64,000 nt of DNA from Streptomyces pilosus (GTDB lineage: Bacteria; Actinomycetota; Actinomycetes; Streptomycetales; Streptomycetaceae), in contig NZ_BMTU01000005.1 in NCBI RefSeq assembly GCF_014649835.1, forward strand, positions 496,001 to 560,000, given 5' to 3'. The position numbers were made by a program, and so were the translations under genes. Below are positions 9,000-18,366 of this stretch, piece after piece. Within the stretch, counting starts at the first letter, position 1. Every line of letters begins with the position of its first letter. The notes under the pieces are model-generated. The model saw only the letters and a list, made by a program, of their open reading frames with translations. It searched no databases and had not been told where the DNA came from.

Positions 9000-9392
9000 A
9001 TGACTTCTCGCGCCGAACGCAAGTACCGCGCCGCCACGGCGTTCCAGCGCCGGATCAATCCGGTGCTGCGCCGGCTGCCGCTGCAGACGGTGCTGGAGAC
9101 CACGGGCCGGGTCTCCGGCCTGCCCCGCCGCACCCCGGTGGGCGGCCGGCGGACCGGCCGGTCCTTCTGGCTGGTCTCGGAGTTCGGCGAACGGTCGCAG
9201 TACGTCCGCAACATCACCGCGGACCCCCGGGTGCGGGTGCGCGTCCGGGGCCGCTGGCACACCGGCACGGCCGTCCTGCTGCCCGACGACGACCCCGTGG
9301 CCCGGCTGCGCACCCTGCCCCGCCTCAACAGTGTCGCCGTACGGGCCCTCGGCGCGGGGCTGTTGACGGTACGGGTGGATCTGGACGACTGA
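9000..9392 (+). CDS. Deazaflavin-dependent (Ddn-type) nitroreductase/quinone reductase
   Basis: This 130-residue split-barrel protein belongs to the family that includes the F420H2-dependent quinone reductase Ddn. Typical blocks are 'LETTGRVSGLPRRTPVGG' (about residues 36-54) for substrate/F420 phosphate binding, 'WLVSEFGERSQYVRNITADP' split around the barrel strands, and 'VRVRGRWHTGTAV'. The expected role is reduction of quinones or other low-potential compounds with F420H2 in the cytoplasm. It is divergent from the LLM oxidoreductase and 1 kb from fbiC. No ribosome site precedes the ATG; the TAGGCT hexamer 10 nt upstream suggests leaderless translation. Confidence 0.8.
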   Translation: MTSRAERKYRAATAFQRRINPVLRRLPLQTVLETTGRVSGLPRRTPVGGRRTGRSFWLVSEFGERSQYVRNITADPRVRVRVRGRWHTGTAVLLPDDDPVARLRTLPRLNSVAVRALGAGLLTVRVDLDD

Positions 9393-9518
9393 GTTCGCGT
9401 ATGTGTGGGCCACGTGACGGCCCGTCGCTCCCCGTGTGACGGGCGTCTCGCACGGCTGACTCATTCGCCGGGAGCAGGCAGACTGGCGTAGTTGCTCAGG
9501 ATGCATGAGGGGGACTGC

Positions 9519-12476
9519 ATGGACGGTGTGCCGCGAGGACCGGAGCAGCGGCGCCCCGGCTCCTCGACGGAGCTCCGGGGGCTGCGCTTCGGCGTGCTGG
9601 GCCCGGTGCGCGCCTGGCGCGACGACGAGCCGGTCGCCACCGGGAGCCCACAGCAACGCGCTCTGCTCGCCGCCCTGTTGCTGCGCGAGGGACGGACGGC
9701 CACCGCGGCCGAGCTGATCGACGCGCTGTGGGGCGAGGAACCGCCCTCCCAGGCCCTCGCGGCGGTGCGCACCTACGCCTCCCGGCTGCGCAAGGTGCTG
9801 GACCCCGGGGTCCTGGTCAGCGAGTCCGGCGGTTACGCGGTGCGCGGGCTCGGCGAGCGGGCGCTGGACCTCGCGGCGGCACAGGAACTGGCGACGGAGG
9901 CGGAGAAGGCGCGGGGCGGCGGCGACCTGTGCCACGCGCGGGAGGTCCTGGACCGCGCCCTGTCCCTGTGGGACGGCGAGACGCTGGCCGGGGTCCCGGG
10001 ACCGTACGCGGAGGCCCAGCGGGTCCGCCTGGAGGAGTGGCGCCTCCAACTCCTGGAGTCCCGGCTCGACATGGACCTGGAGCAGGGCTGCCACGCGGAG
10101 GCGGTCTCCGAGCTCACGGCGCTCACCGCCGCGCACCCCCTGCGCGAGCGCCTGCGCGAGCTGCTCATGCTCGCCCTGTACCGCAGCGGCCGCCAGGCCG
10201 AGGCGCTCGCCGTGTACGCCGACACCCGCCGCCTCCTCGCCGACGAGCTGGGCGTCGACCCCCGCCCCGGCCTCCAGGACCTCCAGCAGCGCATCCTCCG
10301 GGCCGACCCGGCCCTGGCGGAACCGTCCGCCCCCGTCGCCGAGCCGGCGGCGGCCCCCGTCCGTCCGGCCCAGCTCCCCGCCACCGTCCCGGACTTCACG
10401 GGCCGCGCGTCCTTCGTACGGGAGCTGAGCGAGGTCCTGACCGCGGCGTCCGGCCCCGAGGCGCAGGTGATGGCGGTGTCGGCGCTGGCGGGCATCGGCG
10501 GCGTCGGCAAGACCACGCTGGCGGTGCATGTGGCGCACGCGGCACGCTCCGCGTTCCCGGACGGTCAGCTCTACGTCGACCTCCAGGGCGCGGGAGCCCG
10601 GTCCGCGGAACCGGAGACGGTCCTCGGCTCCTTCCTCCGCGCGCTCGGCACGGCGGACTCGGCGATCCCGGACACCCTGGAGGAACGGGCGGCGCTGTAC
10701 CGCTCGGTCCTGGACGGCCGCAAGGTCCTCATCCTGCTGGACAACGCCCGGGACGCCGCGCAGGTCAGGCCGCTGCTGCCCGGGACGGCGGGCTGCGCGG
10801 CGCTGGTGACGTCGCGGGTGCGGATGGTGGACCTGGCCGGCGCGCACCTGGTCGACCTGGACGTCATGTCACCGGACGAGGCGCTGGCGCTCTTCATGAG
10901 GATCGTGGGCGAGGAGCGCGTCGCCTCCGAACGCGAGGCCGCCCTGGACGTCGTGGCGGCCTGCGGCTTCCTGCCGCTGGCGATCAGGATCGCGGCGTCC
11001 AGGCTCGCCTCCAGGCGCACCTGGACCGTCTCGGTCCTGGCGGCGAAGCTCGCCGACGAACGCCGCCGGCTGGACGAACTCCAGGCGGGCGACCTGGCGG
11101 TGAAGGCGACCTTCGAGCTGGGCTACGGCCAGCTCGAACCCGCCCAGGCCCGCGCGTTCCGCCTGCTGGGCCTGGCCGACGGCCCCGACATCTCCCTGGC
11201 GGCCGCCGCGGCCGTGCTCGACCTCCCGGTGGACGACACCGAGGACCTGCTGGAGTCCCTGGTCGACACGTCCCTGCTGGAATCGGCGGCGCCCGGCCGC
11301 TACCGCTTCCACGACCTGGTGCGGCTCTACGCGCGTGCGTGCGCGGAACGGGACGAACAGCCGCCGCGGGAGCGCCGGGCGGCGATGTCGCGGATGCTGG
11401 ACTTCTACCTCACGACGGCCGCGCGGGTGTACGCCGTCGAGCGGCCGGGAGACCGCACCGTCGCGCACCTGGAGCAGGTCGGGTCCGCCGGCGAGGAGTT
11501 CCCGGACGCCTCGAAGGCGCTGGACTGGCTGCACACCGAGGCCGGGCCGCTCCTGGCGTGCGTGCAGCAGTCTCTCGAGGCTCCCATGCTGCGGCGTGCC
11601 GTCGATCTGCTCGTCGTCACCATCGACCTGGCGGAGTCCGGGGCCGACTCGCGCCAGTACCGGAAGACGGCGATCGCCGCCTGTGAGGCCGCGGCCGCCC
11701 TGGGGGACGCGCGGGCCGAGACGCGGGCGCGGGTCACCCTGGCCCAAGTGCTCAGCCAGGCGGGCCGGTTCGAGGCCGCCAAGGACGAGGCGCGGCGCGC
11801 CGACGTGCTGCTGCGCGACGCGGACGACCCGTGGGCGAGGAGCGCCGCCCCCAACCAGCTCGGCATCATCGCCCTGTGCACGGCGCGCTACGCGGAGGCG
11901 GAGGAGTACTTCCTCAGGGCGGTCGACGCCTTCCGCGCCGACGACAACACGCCGGGTGAGGCGAGCGCGGTCTGCAACCTCTCCCGCGCCCTCGCCTCGA
12001 TGGGCCGCAGTCCCGAAGCCGTCGAACTGGCGCAGCGGGGCATCGACATCTACGACGAGCTGGGGCTGTCCGTACGGCTGGCGAACGCCCGGTACGCCTC
12101 CGGCATCGTGCTCACCCAGGCGGACCGGCCGGCCGAGGCGCTCGTCCAGCTCGACGAGGCGCTGCGCATCTTCGCGGAGAACCGGCAGTTCCTCTGGGAG
12201 GGTACGACCCACTACCGCATCGCGGAGGTCCATCTGCGGGCCGGCCGCGCGGCGCGGGCCGCTCAGCACGCCGAACAGGCACTGGCGGCGGGCTGCATCG
12301 GGGGCGACTGGATGCGGGCCAACGCCCTGACCGTGCTCGGCAAGGCGCTGGACACACTCGACCAGCCGGACCGGGCCCGCGCGTGCTGGCGCGAAGCCCT
12401 GGTCCTCTACGACGAGGCGGGCTCCGCCGAAGCGGCCCAGGTGCGCCGACTGCTCGCGCCGCTCTCCGCGGCCTGA
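9519..12476 (+). CDS. afsR: AfsR, SARP-type pleiotropic regulator of secondary metabolism
   Basis: A 985-residue regulator. Residues about 20-95 are an OmpR-like winged helix ('LRFGVLGPVRAW', 'GSPQQRALLAALLL'). Residues about 100-250 are the bacterial transcriptional activation domain. Next comes an NB-ARC ATPase with Walker A 'GIGGVGKTT' at residues 325-333 and Walker B 'VLILLDNA' near 402. A TPR array fills the last third. In S. coelicolor AfsR is phosphorylated by AfsK and other kinases, binds the afsS promoter and activates it; that is family knowledge. The frame is open upstream to a TTG at 9492, but ATG 9519 has a GAGGGGGA ribosome site and gives the known N-terminus MDG. afsS follows, with afsK further on and on the opposite strand. 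Confidence 0.95.
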   Translation: MDGVPRGPEQRRPGSSTELRGLRFGVLGPVRAWRDDEPVATGSPQQRALLAALLLREGRTATAAELIDALWGEEPPSQALAAVRTYASRLRKVLDPGVLVSESGGYAVRGLGERALDLAAAQELATEAEKARGGGDLCHAREVLDRALSLWDGETLAGVPGPYAEAQRVRLEEWRLQLLESRLDMDLEQGCHAEAVSELTALTAAHPLRERLRELLMLALYRSGRQAEALAVYADTRRLLADELGVDPRPGLQDLQQRILRADPALAEPSAPVAEPAAAPVRPAQLPATVPDFTGRASFVRELSEVLTAASGPEAQVMAVSALAGIGGVGKTTLAVHVAHAARSAFPDGQLYVDLQGAGARSAEPETVLGSFLRALGTADSAIPDTLEERAALYRSVLDGRKVLILLDNARDAAQVRPLLPGTAGCAALVTSRVRMVDLAGAHLVDLDVMSPDEALALFMRIVGEERVASEREAALDVVAACGFLPLAIRIAASRLASRRTWTVSVLAAKLADERRRLDELQAGDLAVKATFELGYGQLEPAQARAFRLLGLADGPDISLAAAAAVLDLPVDDTEDLLESLVDTSLLESAAPGRYRFHDLVRLYARACAERDEQPPRERRAAMSRMLDFYLTTAARVYAVERPGDRTVAHLEQVGSAGEEFPDASKALDWLHTEAGPLLACVQQSLEAPMLRRAVDLLVVTIDLAESGADSRQYRKTAIAACEAAAALGDARAETRARVTLAQVLSQAGRFEAAKDEARRADVLLRDADDPWARSAAPNQLGIIALCTARYAEAEEYFLRAVDAFRADDNTPGEASAVCNLSRALASMGRSPEAVELAQRGIDIYDELGLSVRLANARYASGIVLTQADRPAEALVQLDEALRIFAENRQFLWEGTTHYRIAEVHLRAGRAARAAQHAEQALAAGCIGGDWMRANALTVLGKALDTLDQPDRARACWREALVLYDEAGSAEAAQVRRLLAPLSAA

Positions 12477-12487
12477 CCCAGGCGTCG

Positions 12488-12509
12488 CGTTCATCGAACG
12501 TTTATGGCG
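12488..12509 (+). promoter_or_regulatory. AfsR/PhoP-type direct repeat upstream of afsS
   Basis: Two contiguous 11-bp units, CGTTCATCGAA and CGTTTATGGCG, lie immediately after the afsR stop codon. The 11-bp spacing and the GTTCA/GTTTA core match the PHO box and the overlapping AfsR site described for the afsS promoter. AfsR probably binds here to recruit RNA polymerase, with PhoP competing. Confidence 0.7.
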
Positions 12510-12589
12510 GGCTGCCACTCTTCGTGGAACGGATCCGCCGCGTCGGGGGGCAGGCGGGTCCTCAGGGTCCTTCTGGTACGGGATCCGCT

Positions 12590-12637
12590 GAACCGCCCGT
12601 TCGGTGACCCACGGGGGAGTCGCCGAGCGGGCGGTTC
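12590..12637 (+). other. Long hairpin in the afsS leader
   Basis: GAACCGCCCG (12590-12599) pairs perfectly with CGGGCGGTTC (12628-12637). The stem continues inward with wobble and Watson-Crick pairs to 12605/12622, giving about 16 pairs around a 16-nt loop. It lies between the AfsR box and the afsS start, so it would be part of the afsS mRNA leader, or an attenuator or terminator for read-through from afsR. Confidence 0.6.
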
Positions 12638-12676
12638 GGACCGCGCAGCCCTGTCCACCTCTTGGGGGTACACATC

Positions 12677-12868
12677 ATGACGGAAGCCGAGAAGAACCCG
12701 GAGATCACGACGCTCGACCAGCACGCGCCCGCGCCGCCGAGCAAGGACCCCGAGGTCACGACGCTCGACCAGCACGCGCCCGCGCCGCCGAGCATCGGCG
12801 AGGTCACCACGCTCGACCAGCACGCCCCGGCCCCGCCCGCCCTGGACCTGGACCGCGGCGGCAGGTAG
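12677..12868 (+). CDS. afsS: AfsS, small repeat protein that activates antibiotic production
   Basis: A 63-residue soluble protein made largely of three perfect copies of T-T-L-D-Q-H-A-P-A-P-P (about residues 11-21, 28-38 and 44-54). This is the hallmark of AfsS, a small regulator downstream of AfsR. It stimulates actinorhodin and undecylprodigiosin production in S. coelicolor by an unresolved mechanism. The length matches S. coelicolor AfsS. I chose ATG 12677, with a GGGGGT ribosome site, over the in-frame TTG at 12662. Regulation is probably by AfsR/PhoP at the 12488-12509 repeats. A 16-bp hairpin lies in its leader, and a hairpin terminator follows at 12890-12928. Confidence 0.95.
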   Translation: MTEAEKNPEITTLDQHAPAPPSKDPEVTTLDQHAPAPPSIGEVTTLDQHAPAPPALDLDRGGR

Positions 12869-12889
12869 TCGTCTTTCACGCACGGGGGA

Positions 12890-12928
12890 TCGGCCGCGGC
12901 GGCGCGGAGGGGGAGCCGTCGCGGCCGA
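12890..12928. terminator. Hairpin between afsS and convergent secreted-protein gene
   Basis: TCGGCCGCGGCGG (12890-12902) pairs with CCGTCGCGGCCGA (12916-12928), 12 of 13 positions, with a 13-nt loop. It sits between two convergent genes and lacks a T tract, as is common for Streptomyces terminators. Confidence 0.6.
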
Positions 12929-12955
12929 CGTGTGTCCGCGTCCGGCCCGGCGGGG

Positions 12956-13489
12956 TCAGCGGGCCGCCGTCGCGTACGGGTTCGGGACGCAGTCGTGTAT
13001 GCGGGAGACGTCCTCGGTGTTCTCCACCTCCACACGGGCCGTCGCCGTCCCGCCCGCCGGGACGTCGACCGTCGCGGTGTGGGTGGTGACCGAGCCGCCG
13101 GTGCTGCTGTCGAAGGTCACCTCGACCGTGAAGGTGCCGTCGACGGTGTTGGGGTTGGTGACCTCGACGGTGGCGTAGGGGGCCTTCCGCGAGACGCAGG
13201 TCAGCAGTTCCACCGTGGCGTCCCGCAGGGACGAGAACGTGCCGCCGCCGTCGCCGCCTCCCCCGCCCGTGCCGTCCGCGCCGGCGTCGACGTCCGTGTC
13301 GTCGTCGTCCCGGTGCGAGCCGCTCCCGGAGCCCGACGAGGAGTCGTGGTCCTGGGAGGAGCTGCTGCAGCCGCCGCCCCCTCCCCCGTCGCCGCCGCCG
13401 CTGCCGCGGCCGGTCGAGAAGCCGGTGAGGGTCAGGACGACGAGCGCCGAGACCGCGGTGAGCCTGAGTGTGTTCCCCCGTGGAGTCAT
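12956..13489 (-). CDS. Secreted low-complexity protein with C-terminal beta domain
   Basis: A 177-residue protein: an N-terminal signal or anchor (residues about 8-24), a very Gly/Ser/Asp-rich stretch (about 28-85), then a domain with alternating hydrophobic strands ('YATVEVTNPNTVDGTFTVEV', 'HTATVDVPAGGTATARVEV') and two cysteines. The C-terminal part looks like an FxLYD/Ig-type extracytoplasmic domain. No canonical lipobox is visible. The function is unknown. It lies between afsS and afsK, downstream of afsK in the same orientation, in the position of the S. coelicolor gene between them. A link to the Afs cascade is positional only. Confidence 0.7.
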   Translation of the reverse strand: MTPRGNTLRLTAVSALVVLTLTGFSTGRGSGGGDGGGGGGCSSSSQDHDSSSGSGSGSHRDDDDTDVDAGADGTGGGGGDGGGTFSSLRDATVELLTCVSRKAPYATVEVTNPNTVDGTFTVEVTFDSSTGGSVTTHTATVDVPAGGTATARVEVENTEDVSRIHDCVPNPYATAAR

Positions 13490-13605
13490 GCGGGCCAGGC
13501 TAGCGACCCGGGTGTCACGGCCATGTCACCACCTGGCGGTCTTCGTGTACCCGGTGTGCGGGCGGCCCCGGGAGCGGCGCACCGGGCCGCCCCGGGCCCG
13601 GGACC

Positions 13606-15987
13606 TCACGTCGTGCGGGCCGTGCCCGTCCCCTTCTCCGCGTCCAGCGCGTACACGCAGCGGTCCTTGCTGCACGCGTACACCACGCCGTCCCGGACCA
13701 CCGGGGAGCCGGTGATCTCGCCGCCGGTCGCGAGCTTCCACCGCAGGCGTCCGTCGTCGGCCTTCAGGGTGTACAGCAGGTGGTCGCTGGAGCCGAAGTG
13801 GATGCGGCCCTCGGCGACCGCGGGGGCGCCCACGATCTCGCCGCCCGACTGGAAGCGCCACTTGGGCGTGCCGGTGACCGCGTCCAGGGTGTAGAGGCCC
13901 TTGCCGCTGCCCACGTGGACGTGGCCGGCGGCGACCAGGACCGGTTCGGTCGAGGCGCGGGACTCGGTGGCGATGCGCCAGCGGTCGCGGCCGTCGGTGG
14001 CGTCGAGGGCGTAGACCGTGCCGAGGTAGTCGGCGAGGTACACGCCGCCGCCGGTCACCGCGGGGCCCGGGACGAAGGCGGGCGGGGAGAGGAAGACCGC
14101 CGGGGCCTCGAAGTGCCAGCGCACGTGCCCCGAGGTGACCTCCAGGGCGAGGACGCGGGTGCCGGCGGAGACGTAGACGTAGCCGTCGGGGGCGTGGCTG
14201 AGGCGGAGCGGGACGCCGCCGCAGGAGGCCGCGTCACCGATGGGATAGGACCAGCGCTCGCCGCCGGTGCGGGCGTCGAGGGCGCGCAGCCGGGCGTCCT
14301 GCCAGAGGAAGACGGTGCCGTCGTGGACGGACGGCCCGGCCTCCGGGGACTCGAAGTCGGTCTGGCAGCCGGTGACCTCCCACAGCTTCTGGCCGGTGGC
14401 CGCCTCCCATCCCTGCACGCCGCCGCCGCGCGTACCGGTGACGACGGTGCCGCGGTCGGCCTTGAGGGAGTACACCCAGGCGTCCGTGGAGATCCGCCAC
14501 AGGTCGCCGCCCTCGCGGGCGTCGAGGGCGAAGAGGGTGGGCCCGTCGGAGGCGTGGATGCGCCCGTCGGCGACCGCCATCGACCAGGCGACGTCCCGGG
14601 TCTTGAAGCGGCGCCGGCCGGTGGCGACGTCGAGGGCGTGCACCTCGAAGGAGGTGACGTAGACGAGGTCGCCGTCGACGGCCGGGGTGCCCCAGACGTC
14701 GTTGGACATGCGGAAGCGCCAGGGCCGCCAGCCGCTGGGGTGCTCCGGTGGGGCGGCGGGCGCCGGTACGGCCGGGTCGGCGCCGTTGACGCCGGGGCGG
14801 GGCCGGGACCAGGTGGCGGCGAGGGCGGCCTCCGGCGGGGGTGCCTTCACGGCGGCCGCGCGCGTGTCGGCGACGCGCGGGCCGGGTCCGATGGGCACCG
14901 CGGCGCCGGACAGCCGCACGGGGCCGGTGTCGGGGGCCCCGGCACCCACGGCCGCACCGGCGTGCGCGCCCACCGGCGCCGGCCGGGACGGGGGCGGCGG
15001 GACGACCGGGTCGTGCGGGGGCGGGGGCGGCACGGGGGGACGGGCACCGCCCGCGCTGCGGCCCGTGGTGTGCGCCGGCTTGGGCGCGGGACGGCCGCCC
15101 CGGCGGGTCTCGATCAGGCTCACCGCCCGCTCGGGCAGCCAGGCCGAGGCCGTACCGCTGTCGTCCGAGCCGGAGCCGAAGAGGTGCGGGGCGAGCTGCG
15201 CCTGGAGGTCGGCGGGGTTGGGCCGGGCCGTGGCCTCCATCTGCATGCACGCCTCGATGAGCGGCCGCAGCTCGTCCGGGAGGCCGTCGAGGTCCGGGCC
15301 CTCGCGCAGCAGCATGAAGACGGTCTCGACGGGGTTGGCGCCGTGGAAGGGCGGGTGGCCGGTGGCGGCGAAGACCAGCATCGAGCCGAGGGAGAAGACG
15401 TCGCTCGCGCCGGTGACGCTGCGGGAGTCCTTGGCCTGCTCCGGGGACATGTAGGCCGGGGTACCGACGGCGACGTTCGTCATCGTCAGCCGCGTGTTCG
15501 AGACGCCGGAGGCGATACCGAAGTCGATCACCCGGGGTCCGTCCTCGACGACGAGGACGTTGGACGGTTTGAGGTCGCGGTGGACGAGCCCGGCGCCGTG
15601 GATCGACTGGAGCGCCTCCGCGACGCCCGCGGCGAGCCAGCGCACCGCCTGGGCCGGCAGCGGCCCGCACTCGTTCACTATCTCCTCGAGGGAGGGCGCG
15701 GGGACGTAGGCGGTGGCCAGCCACGGCACGGCGGCGCGCGGGTCGGCGTCCACGACGGCAGCCGTGTAGAAACCGGAGACCGCGCGGGCCGCCTCCACCT
15801 CGCGCGTGAAGCGGACCCGGAACAGCTGGTCCTCGGCCAGCTCCGTCCGGACCGTCTTGATCGCCACCCGCCGGCCGGACGCCGAGCGCGCGAGATAGAC
15901 CAGCCCCATGCCGCCGGCTCCCAGCCGTCCCAGCACCTCGAACGGCCCGATTCGCCGCGGATCGTGCTGCGTCAGCTGATCCACCAC
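13606..15987 (-). CDS. afsK: AfsK, serine/threonine kinase with PQQ-repeat propeller
   Basis: This 793-residue Ser/Thr kinase phosphorylates AfsR. Kinase features: Gly loop 'GRLGAGGMG' (20-28), Lys44 in VAIK, HRD at 136-138, DFG at 155-157 and an activation segment with Thr168. As I recall, Thr168 is the activating autophosphorylation site in S. coelicolor AfsK. A Pro/Ala-rich linker (about 290-420) leads to repeated 'YALDA..G...W' blades of a PQQ-type beta-propeller. The frame stays open far upstream, but the GTG at 15987 gives the known N-terminus MVDQLTQ. I see no transmembrane helix; S. coelicolor AfsK is loosely membrane-associated. kbpA lies just upstream on the same strand. Confidence 0.93.
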   Translation of the reverse strand: MVDQLTQHDPRRIGPFEVLGRLGAGGMGLVYLARSASGRRVAIKTVRTELAEDQLFRVRFTREVEAARAVSGFYTAAVVDADPRAAVPWLATAYVPAPSLEEIVNECGPLPAQAVRWLAAGVAEALQSIHGAGLVHRDLKPSNVLVVEDGPRVIDFGIASGVSNTRLTMTNVAVGTPAYMSPEQAKDSRSVTGASDVFSLGSMLVFAATGHPPFHGANPVETVFMLLREGPDLDGLPDELRPLIEACMQMEATARPNPADLQAQLAPHLFGSGSDDSGTASAWLPERAVSLIETRRGGRPAPKPAHTTGRSAGGARPPVPPPPPHDPVVPPPPSRPAPVGAHAGAAVGAGAPDTGPVRLSGAAVPIGPGPRVADTRAAAVKAPPPEAALAATWSRPRPGVNGADPAVPAPAAPPEHPSGWRPWRFRMSNDVWGTPAVDGDLVYVTSFEVHALDVATGRRRFKTRDVAWSMAVADGRIHASDGPTLFALDAREGGDLWRISTDAWVYSLKADRGTVVTGTRGGGVQGWEAATGQKLWEVTGCQTDFESPEAGPSVHDGTVFLWQDARLRALDARTGGERWSYPIGDAASCGGVPLRLSHAPDGYVYVSAGTRVLALEVTSGHVRWHFEAPAVFLSPPAFVPGPAVTGGGVYLADYLGTVYALDATDGRDRWRIATESRASTEPVLVAAGHVHVGSGKGLYTLDAVTGTPKWRFQSGGEIVGAPAVAEGRIHFGSSDHLLYTLKADDGRLRWKLATGGEITGSPVVRDGVVYACSKDRCVYALDAEKGTGTARTT

Positions 15988-16199
15988 TTGCCTGCCACCT
16001 CCCCGTACGCGTCGCGCCACCACCTGGGCGCGACCGTAGTGCAGCGTCTCACCACCGCACCGCCGTGGCGGCACGCACCCCGATTCTTCCTGTCCGGGCC
16101 CCGGGTTGCGAACCGGCCGACAAATCGGGTGTCCAGGTTTACATATGACACCGGGACCGGAAACGGCCGGGCCCGTCGCGCGGGCCGGCCGGACACCCC

Positions 16200-16922
16200 C
16201 TAGCGGTGCAGCAGGGCGAAGGAGGCCCCCTGATTGTCGGTGACCACGGCCGCCGTGCCGTAGGACGTCTCGAAGGGCGGGACCTGGACCCGGCCGCCGA
16301 GCCGGGCCACCTCCGCCAGGGCGGCCGCCAGGTCCCCGGTGGCGAAGTGGACCAGGAGATGGGGCGGCATCTCGGCGGCGAAGACGTCGGTGACCGGTGC
16401 CCGGCCGAAGGCGGGGTCGGCGTCCGGGCCGAACAGGGCCTCGTGGAAGAGGTCGCCGTAGAAGGTGTTGGCCGCCTCGGTGTCCCGCGCGTAGAGCTGC
16501 ACCCAGGCGAAGGTGCCCGGCTCCCGCCGGCGGCCGAAGCCGGGGGTGCGCGCGCCCTGCCACAGGGAGAACACGGCGCCCTCGGGGTCGGTGACGAGCG
16601 CGGTGACGCCCAGGTCGCCGAAGGGCAGCGGCGGGGAGACGATCTGACCGCCGCCCGCGCGGATACGCCGGCACGTCGCCTCGGCGTCGGGAGTGGCGAA
16701 GGACACCGTCCACACGGTGGGCAGCCGGCCGTCCGTCTTGTGCGCGAGGGAGGCGACGGGCTCCCCCTCCTTCAGCGCCCGCACGGTCCCCTGGGGCTGG
16801 TCCTCGAAGGTCCAGCCGAAGAGGTCGCCGTAGAACCGCTTTCCCGCCTCCACGTCGGGGAGCTGCGCGTCCACCCAGCACGGGGTGCCCTCCGAGTACT
16901 GCGATGCCTTGTTTTCGGCCAT
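16200..16922 (-). CDS. kbpA: KbpA-like double VOC (glyoxalase-fold) protein, AfsK inhibitor
   Basis: A 240-residue protein of two vicinal-oxygen-chelate domains. One starts near residue 10 ('[20 protein letters not shown]', 'LFGWTF') and the second near 130 ('[18 protein letters not shown]', 'DLFH'). The gene next to afsK in S. coelicolor encodes KbpA, which binds unphosphorylated AfsK and blocks its autophosphorylation. Position, strand and length (about 250 residues) agree, so I assign the name by synteny and family, not by direct motif proof. A -10 hexamer TAGTTT lies 6 nt before the ATG, so the mRNA is probably leaderless. The 212-bp gap to afsK suggests afsK has its own promoter. Confidence 0.75.
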   Translation of the reverse strand: MAENKASQYSEGTPCWVDAQLPDVEAGKRFYGDLFGWTFEDQPQGTVRALKEGEPVASLAHKTDGRLPTVWTVSFATPDAEATCRRIRAGGGQIVSPPLPFGDLGVTALVTDPEGAVFSLWQGARTPGFGRRREPGTFAWVQLYARDTEAANTFYGDLFHEALFGPDADPAFGRAPVTDVFAAEMPPHLLVHFATGDLAAALAEVARLGGRVQVPPFETSYGTAAVVTDNQGASFALLHR

Positions 16923-16928
16923 GCCGCC

Positions 16929-16934
16929 AAACTA
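16929..16934 (-). promoter_or_regulatory. -10 hexamer of kbpA
   Basis: TAGTTT on the minus strand lies 6 nt before the kbpA ATG, the spacing of a leaderless start. Confidence 0.5.
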
Positions 16935-17032
16935 GCCGCGCCGCCCGCACCGCGCAGACCAGGCACACCAGCGCGTCCGTGGCCGCGCACCCCATTTGCA
17001 GTCGGCCGAATCGCGCCCGGATCGCCCGTCGG

Positions 17033-17038
17033 TAAGCT
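17033..17038 (+). promoter_or_regulatory. -10 hexamer of TetR gene
   Basis: TAAGCT ends 6 nt before the ATG at 17045; a leaderless transcript is likely. It is divergent from the kbpA promoter within a 122-bp gap. Confidence 0.5.
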
Positions 17039-17044
17039 GACGGC

Positions 17045-17692
17045 ATGACAGGACAAGTGCGTACCGTCGACGGCCGGGTGGCCGGAAAGCGTGGGCAGGC
17101 GACCCGGCAGAAGCTGCTCGACTGTCTCAGCGAGATGCTCAGCTCGTCCCCCTACCGGGATGTCAAGGTCATCGACGTCGCCCGCCGCGCGGGAACCTCG
17201 CCGGCCACCTTCTACCAGTACTTCCCGGACGTCGAGGGCGCCGTTCTGGAGCTCGCCGAGGAAATGGCCGCCGAGAGCGGCGCGTTGACCGAGCTGCTGG
17301 AGGGCCGCTCCTGGACCGGGCGGGCCGGCTGGCAGACGGCGCAGGAACTCGTCGACGGTTTCCTGGAGTTCTGGCGGAGGAACGACGCCATCCTGCGGGT
17401 CGTGGACCTCGGCGCCGCCGAGGGCGACAAGCGTTTCTACAAGCTCCGCATGAAGATCCTGAACTCGGTGAACTCGTCACTGGCCGCCTCCGTCGCCGAA
17501 CTGCAGTCCAAGGGACGCCTCGACAAGGACGTGAATCCGGGGGCGATCGCGGGTGCCCTGGTCGCCATGCTCGCGGCCGTCGCCTCCCACCAGAAAGGTT
17601 TCTCCTCCTGGGGCGTCAAGCAGGCCGAGCTCAAGCCCAACCTGGCGCTGCTGGTGCACCTGGGGGTCACCGGCAGGAAGCCGACGAAGTAG
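17045..17692 (+). CDS. TetR-family regulator
   Basis: A 215-residue TetR repressor. The helix-turn-helix is in residues about 18-65: '[13 protein letters not shown]', '[30 protein letters not shown]'. The C-terminal ligand-binding domain has no recognisable match to a known effector. It is divergent from kbpA-afsK with only 122 bp between the start codons, so it could regulate kbpA as well as itself; this is an inference from layout. No ribosome site is visible ahead of the ATG. Confidence 0.85.
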   Translation: MTGQVRTVDGRVAGKRGQATRQKLLDCLSEMLSSSPYRDVKVIDVARRAGTSPATFYQYFPDVEGAVLELAEEMAAESGALTELLEGRSWTGRAGWQTAQELVDGFLEFWRRNDAILRVVDLGAAEGDKRFYKLRMKILNSVNSSLAASVAELQSKGRLDKDVNPGAIAGALVAMLAAVASHQKGFSSWGVKQAELKPNLALLVHLGVTGRKPTK

Positions 17693-17913
17693 CCGCCCGG
17701 CCTCCCACACCCCCCGCGCGATCACGCAAGTCCTGTCATCCGGGCGGCGGTTCACTCCGGTGGACCGCCGCCTGTCGCGTGGGGCGGGGCAGCGCGGGCC
17801 GGACGGAAGGGGAAGGAACACCTCCCGTGCGGCCCGCGTTGAAGCCGCCGGGGTCCGCCGTACACCGGCACCCGCCCGTATCCCTGTCCCACCCGTCGCA
17901 GGAGGAACCCGCC

Positions 17914-18339
17914 ATGGCCCTGACCCGCGAAGAACGTGAACAGTTCCTGGCCGAACCCCATGTCGCCGCCCTCGCCGTGGACGCCGGGGACGGCCGCGCG
18001 CCGCTGACCGTGCCCATCTGGTACCAGTACGCGCCCGGCGGCGACGTCTGGATCATGACCGGCCTCGACTCGCGGAAGAACCGGCTGATCGGCGCGGCGG
18101 GACGGTTCTCGCTGCTGGTGGACCGCGTCGAACCCACGATCCGTTACGTCTCCGTGGAGGGCCCGGTCGTCGGCACCACGCCGGCCACGGTCGAACTGCT
18201 CCGGGAGATCTCCGCCCGCTACCTCCCGGCCGACAAGGTGGAGGGGTACGTCGACTTCGCCTGGAAGGACCACGGCGAGCAGGTCGTCGTCCGGATGCGA
18301 CCCGAACGGTGGGTCTCCTCGGACCTCGGGTCGGTCTGA
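17914..18339 (+). CDS. PPOX-class (F420/flavin) split-barrel oxidoreductase
   Basis: A 141-residue split beta-barrel protein related to pyridoxamine-phosphate oxidase and to F420-dependent reductases. It starts 'MALTREEREQFLAEPHVAAL', contains 'PLTVPIWYQYAPGGDVWIMT' and 'RKNRLIGAAGRFSLLVDRVE'. These are typical of small actinobacterial PPOX proteins that bind F420 or FMN. The ATG at 17914 has a strong GGAGGA site 7 nt upstream, so I reject the longer open frame. The substrate is unknown. It is followed 27 bp later by another split-barrel gene, which may be expressed separately. Confidence 0.8.
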   Translation: MALTREEREQFLAEPHVAALAVDAGDGRAPLTVPIWYQYAPGGDVWIMTGLDSRKNRLIGAAGRFSLLVDRVEPTIRYVSVEGPVVGTTPATVELLREISARYLPADKVEGYVDFAWKDHGEQVVVRMRPERWVSSDLGSV

Positions 18340-18354
18340 GCGGGCCGCACGCCC

Positions 18355-18360
18355 GACAAT
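18355..18360 (+). promoter_or_regulatory. -10-like hexamer before split-barrel gene
   Basis: GACAAT ends 6 nt before the ATG at 18367. The match to TAnnnT is weaker than in the other cases, but the spacing is the same. Confidence 0.3.
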
Positions 18361-18366
18361 CGGGTC

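Noticed and set aside
13606..17046. A single 1146-residue minus-strand frame joining afsK with upstream sequence
   Set aside because: The kinase has a known start at GTG 15987; the upstream part overlaps kbpA in another frame and reads as Arg/Pro-rich non-coding translation.
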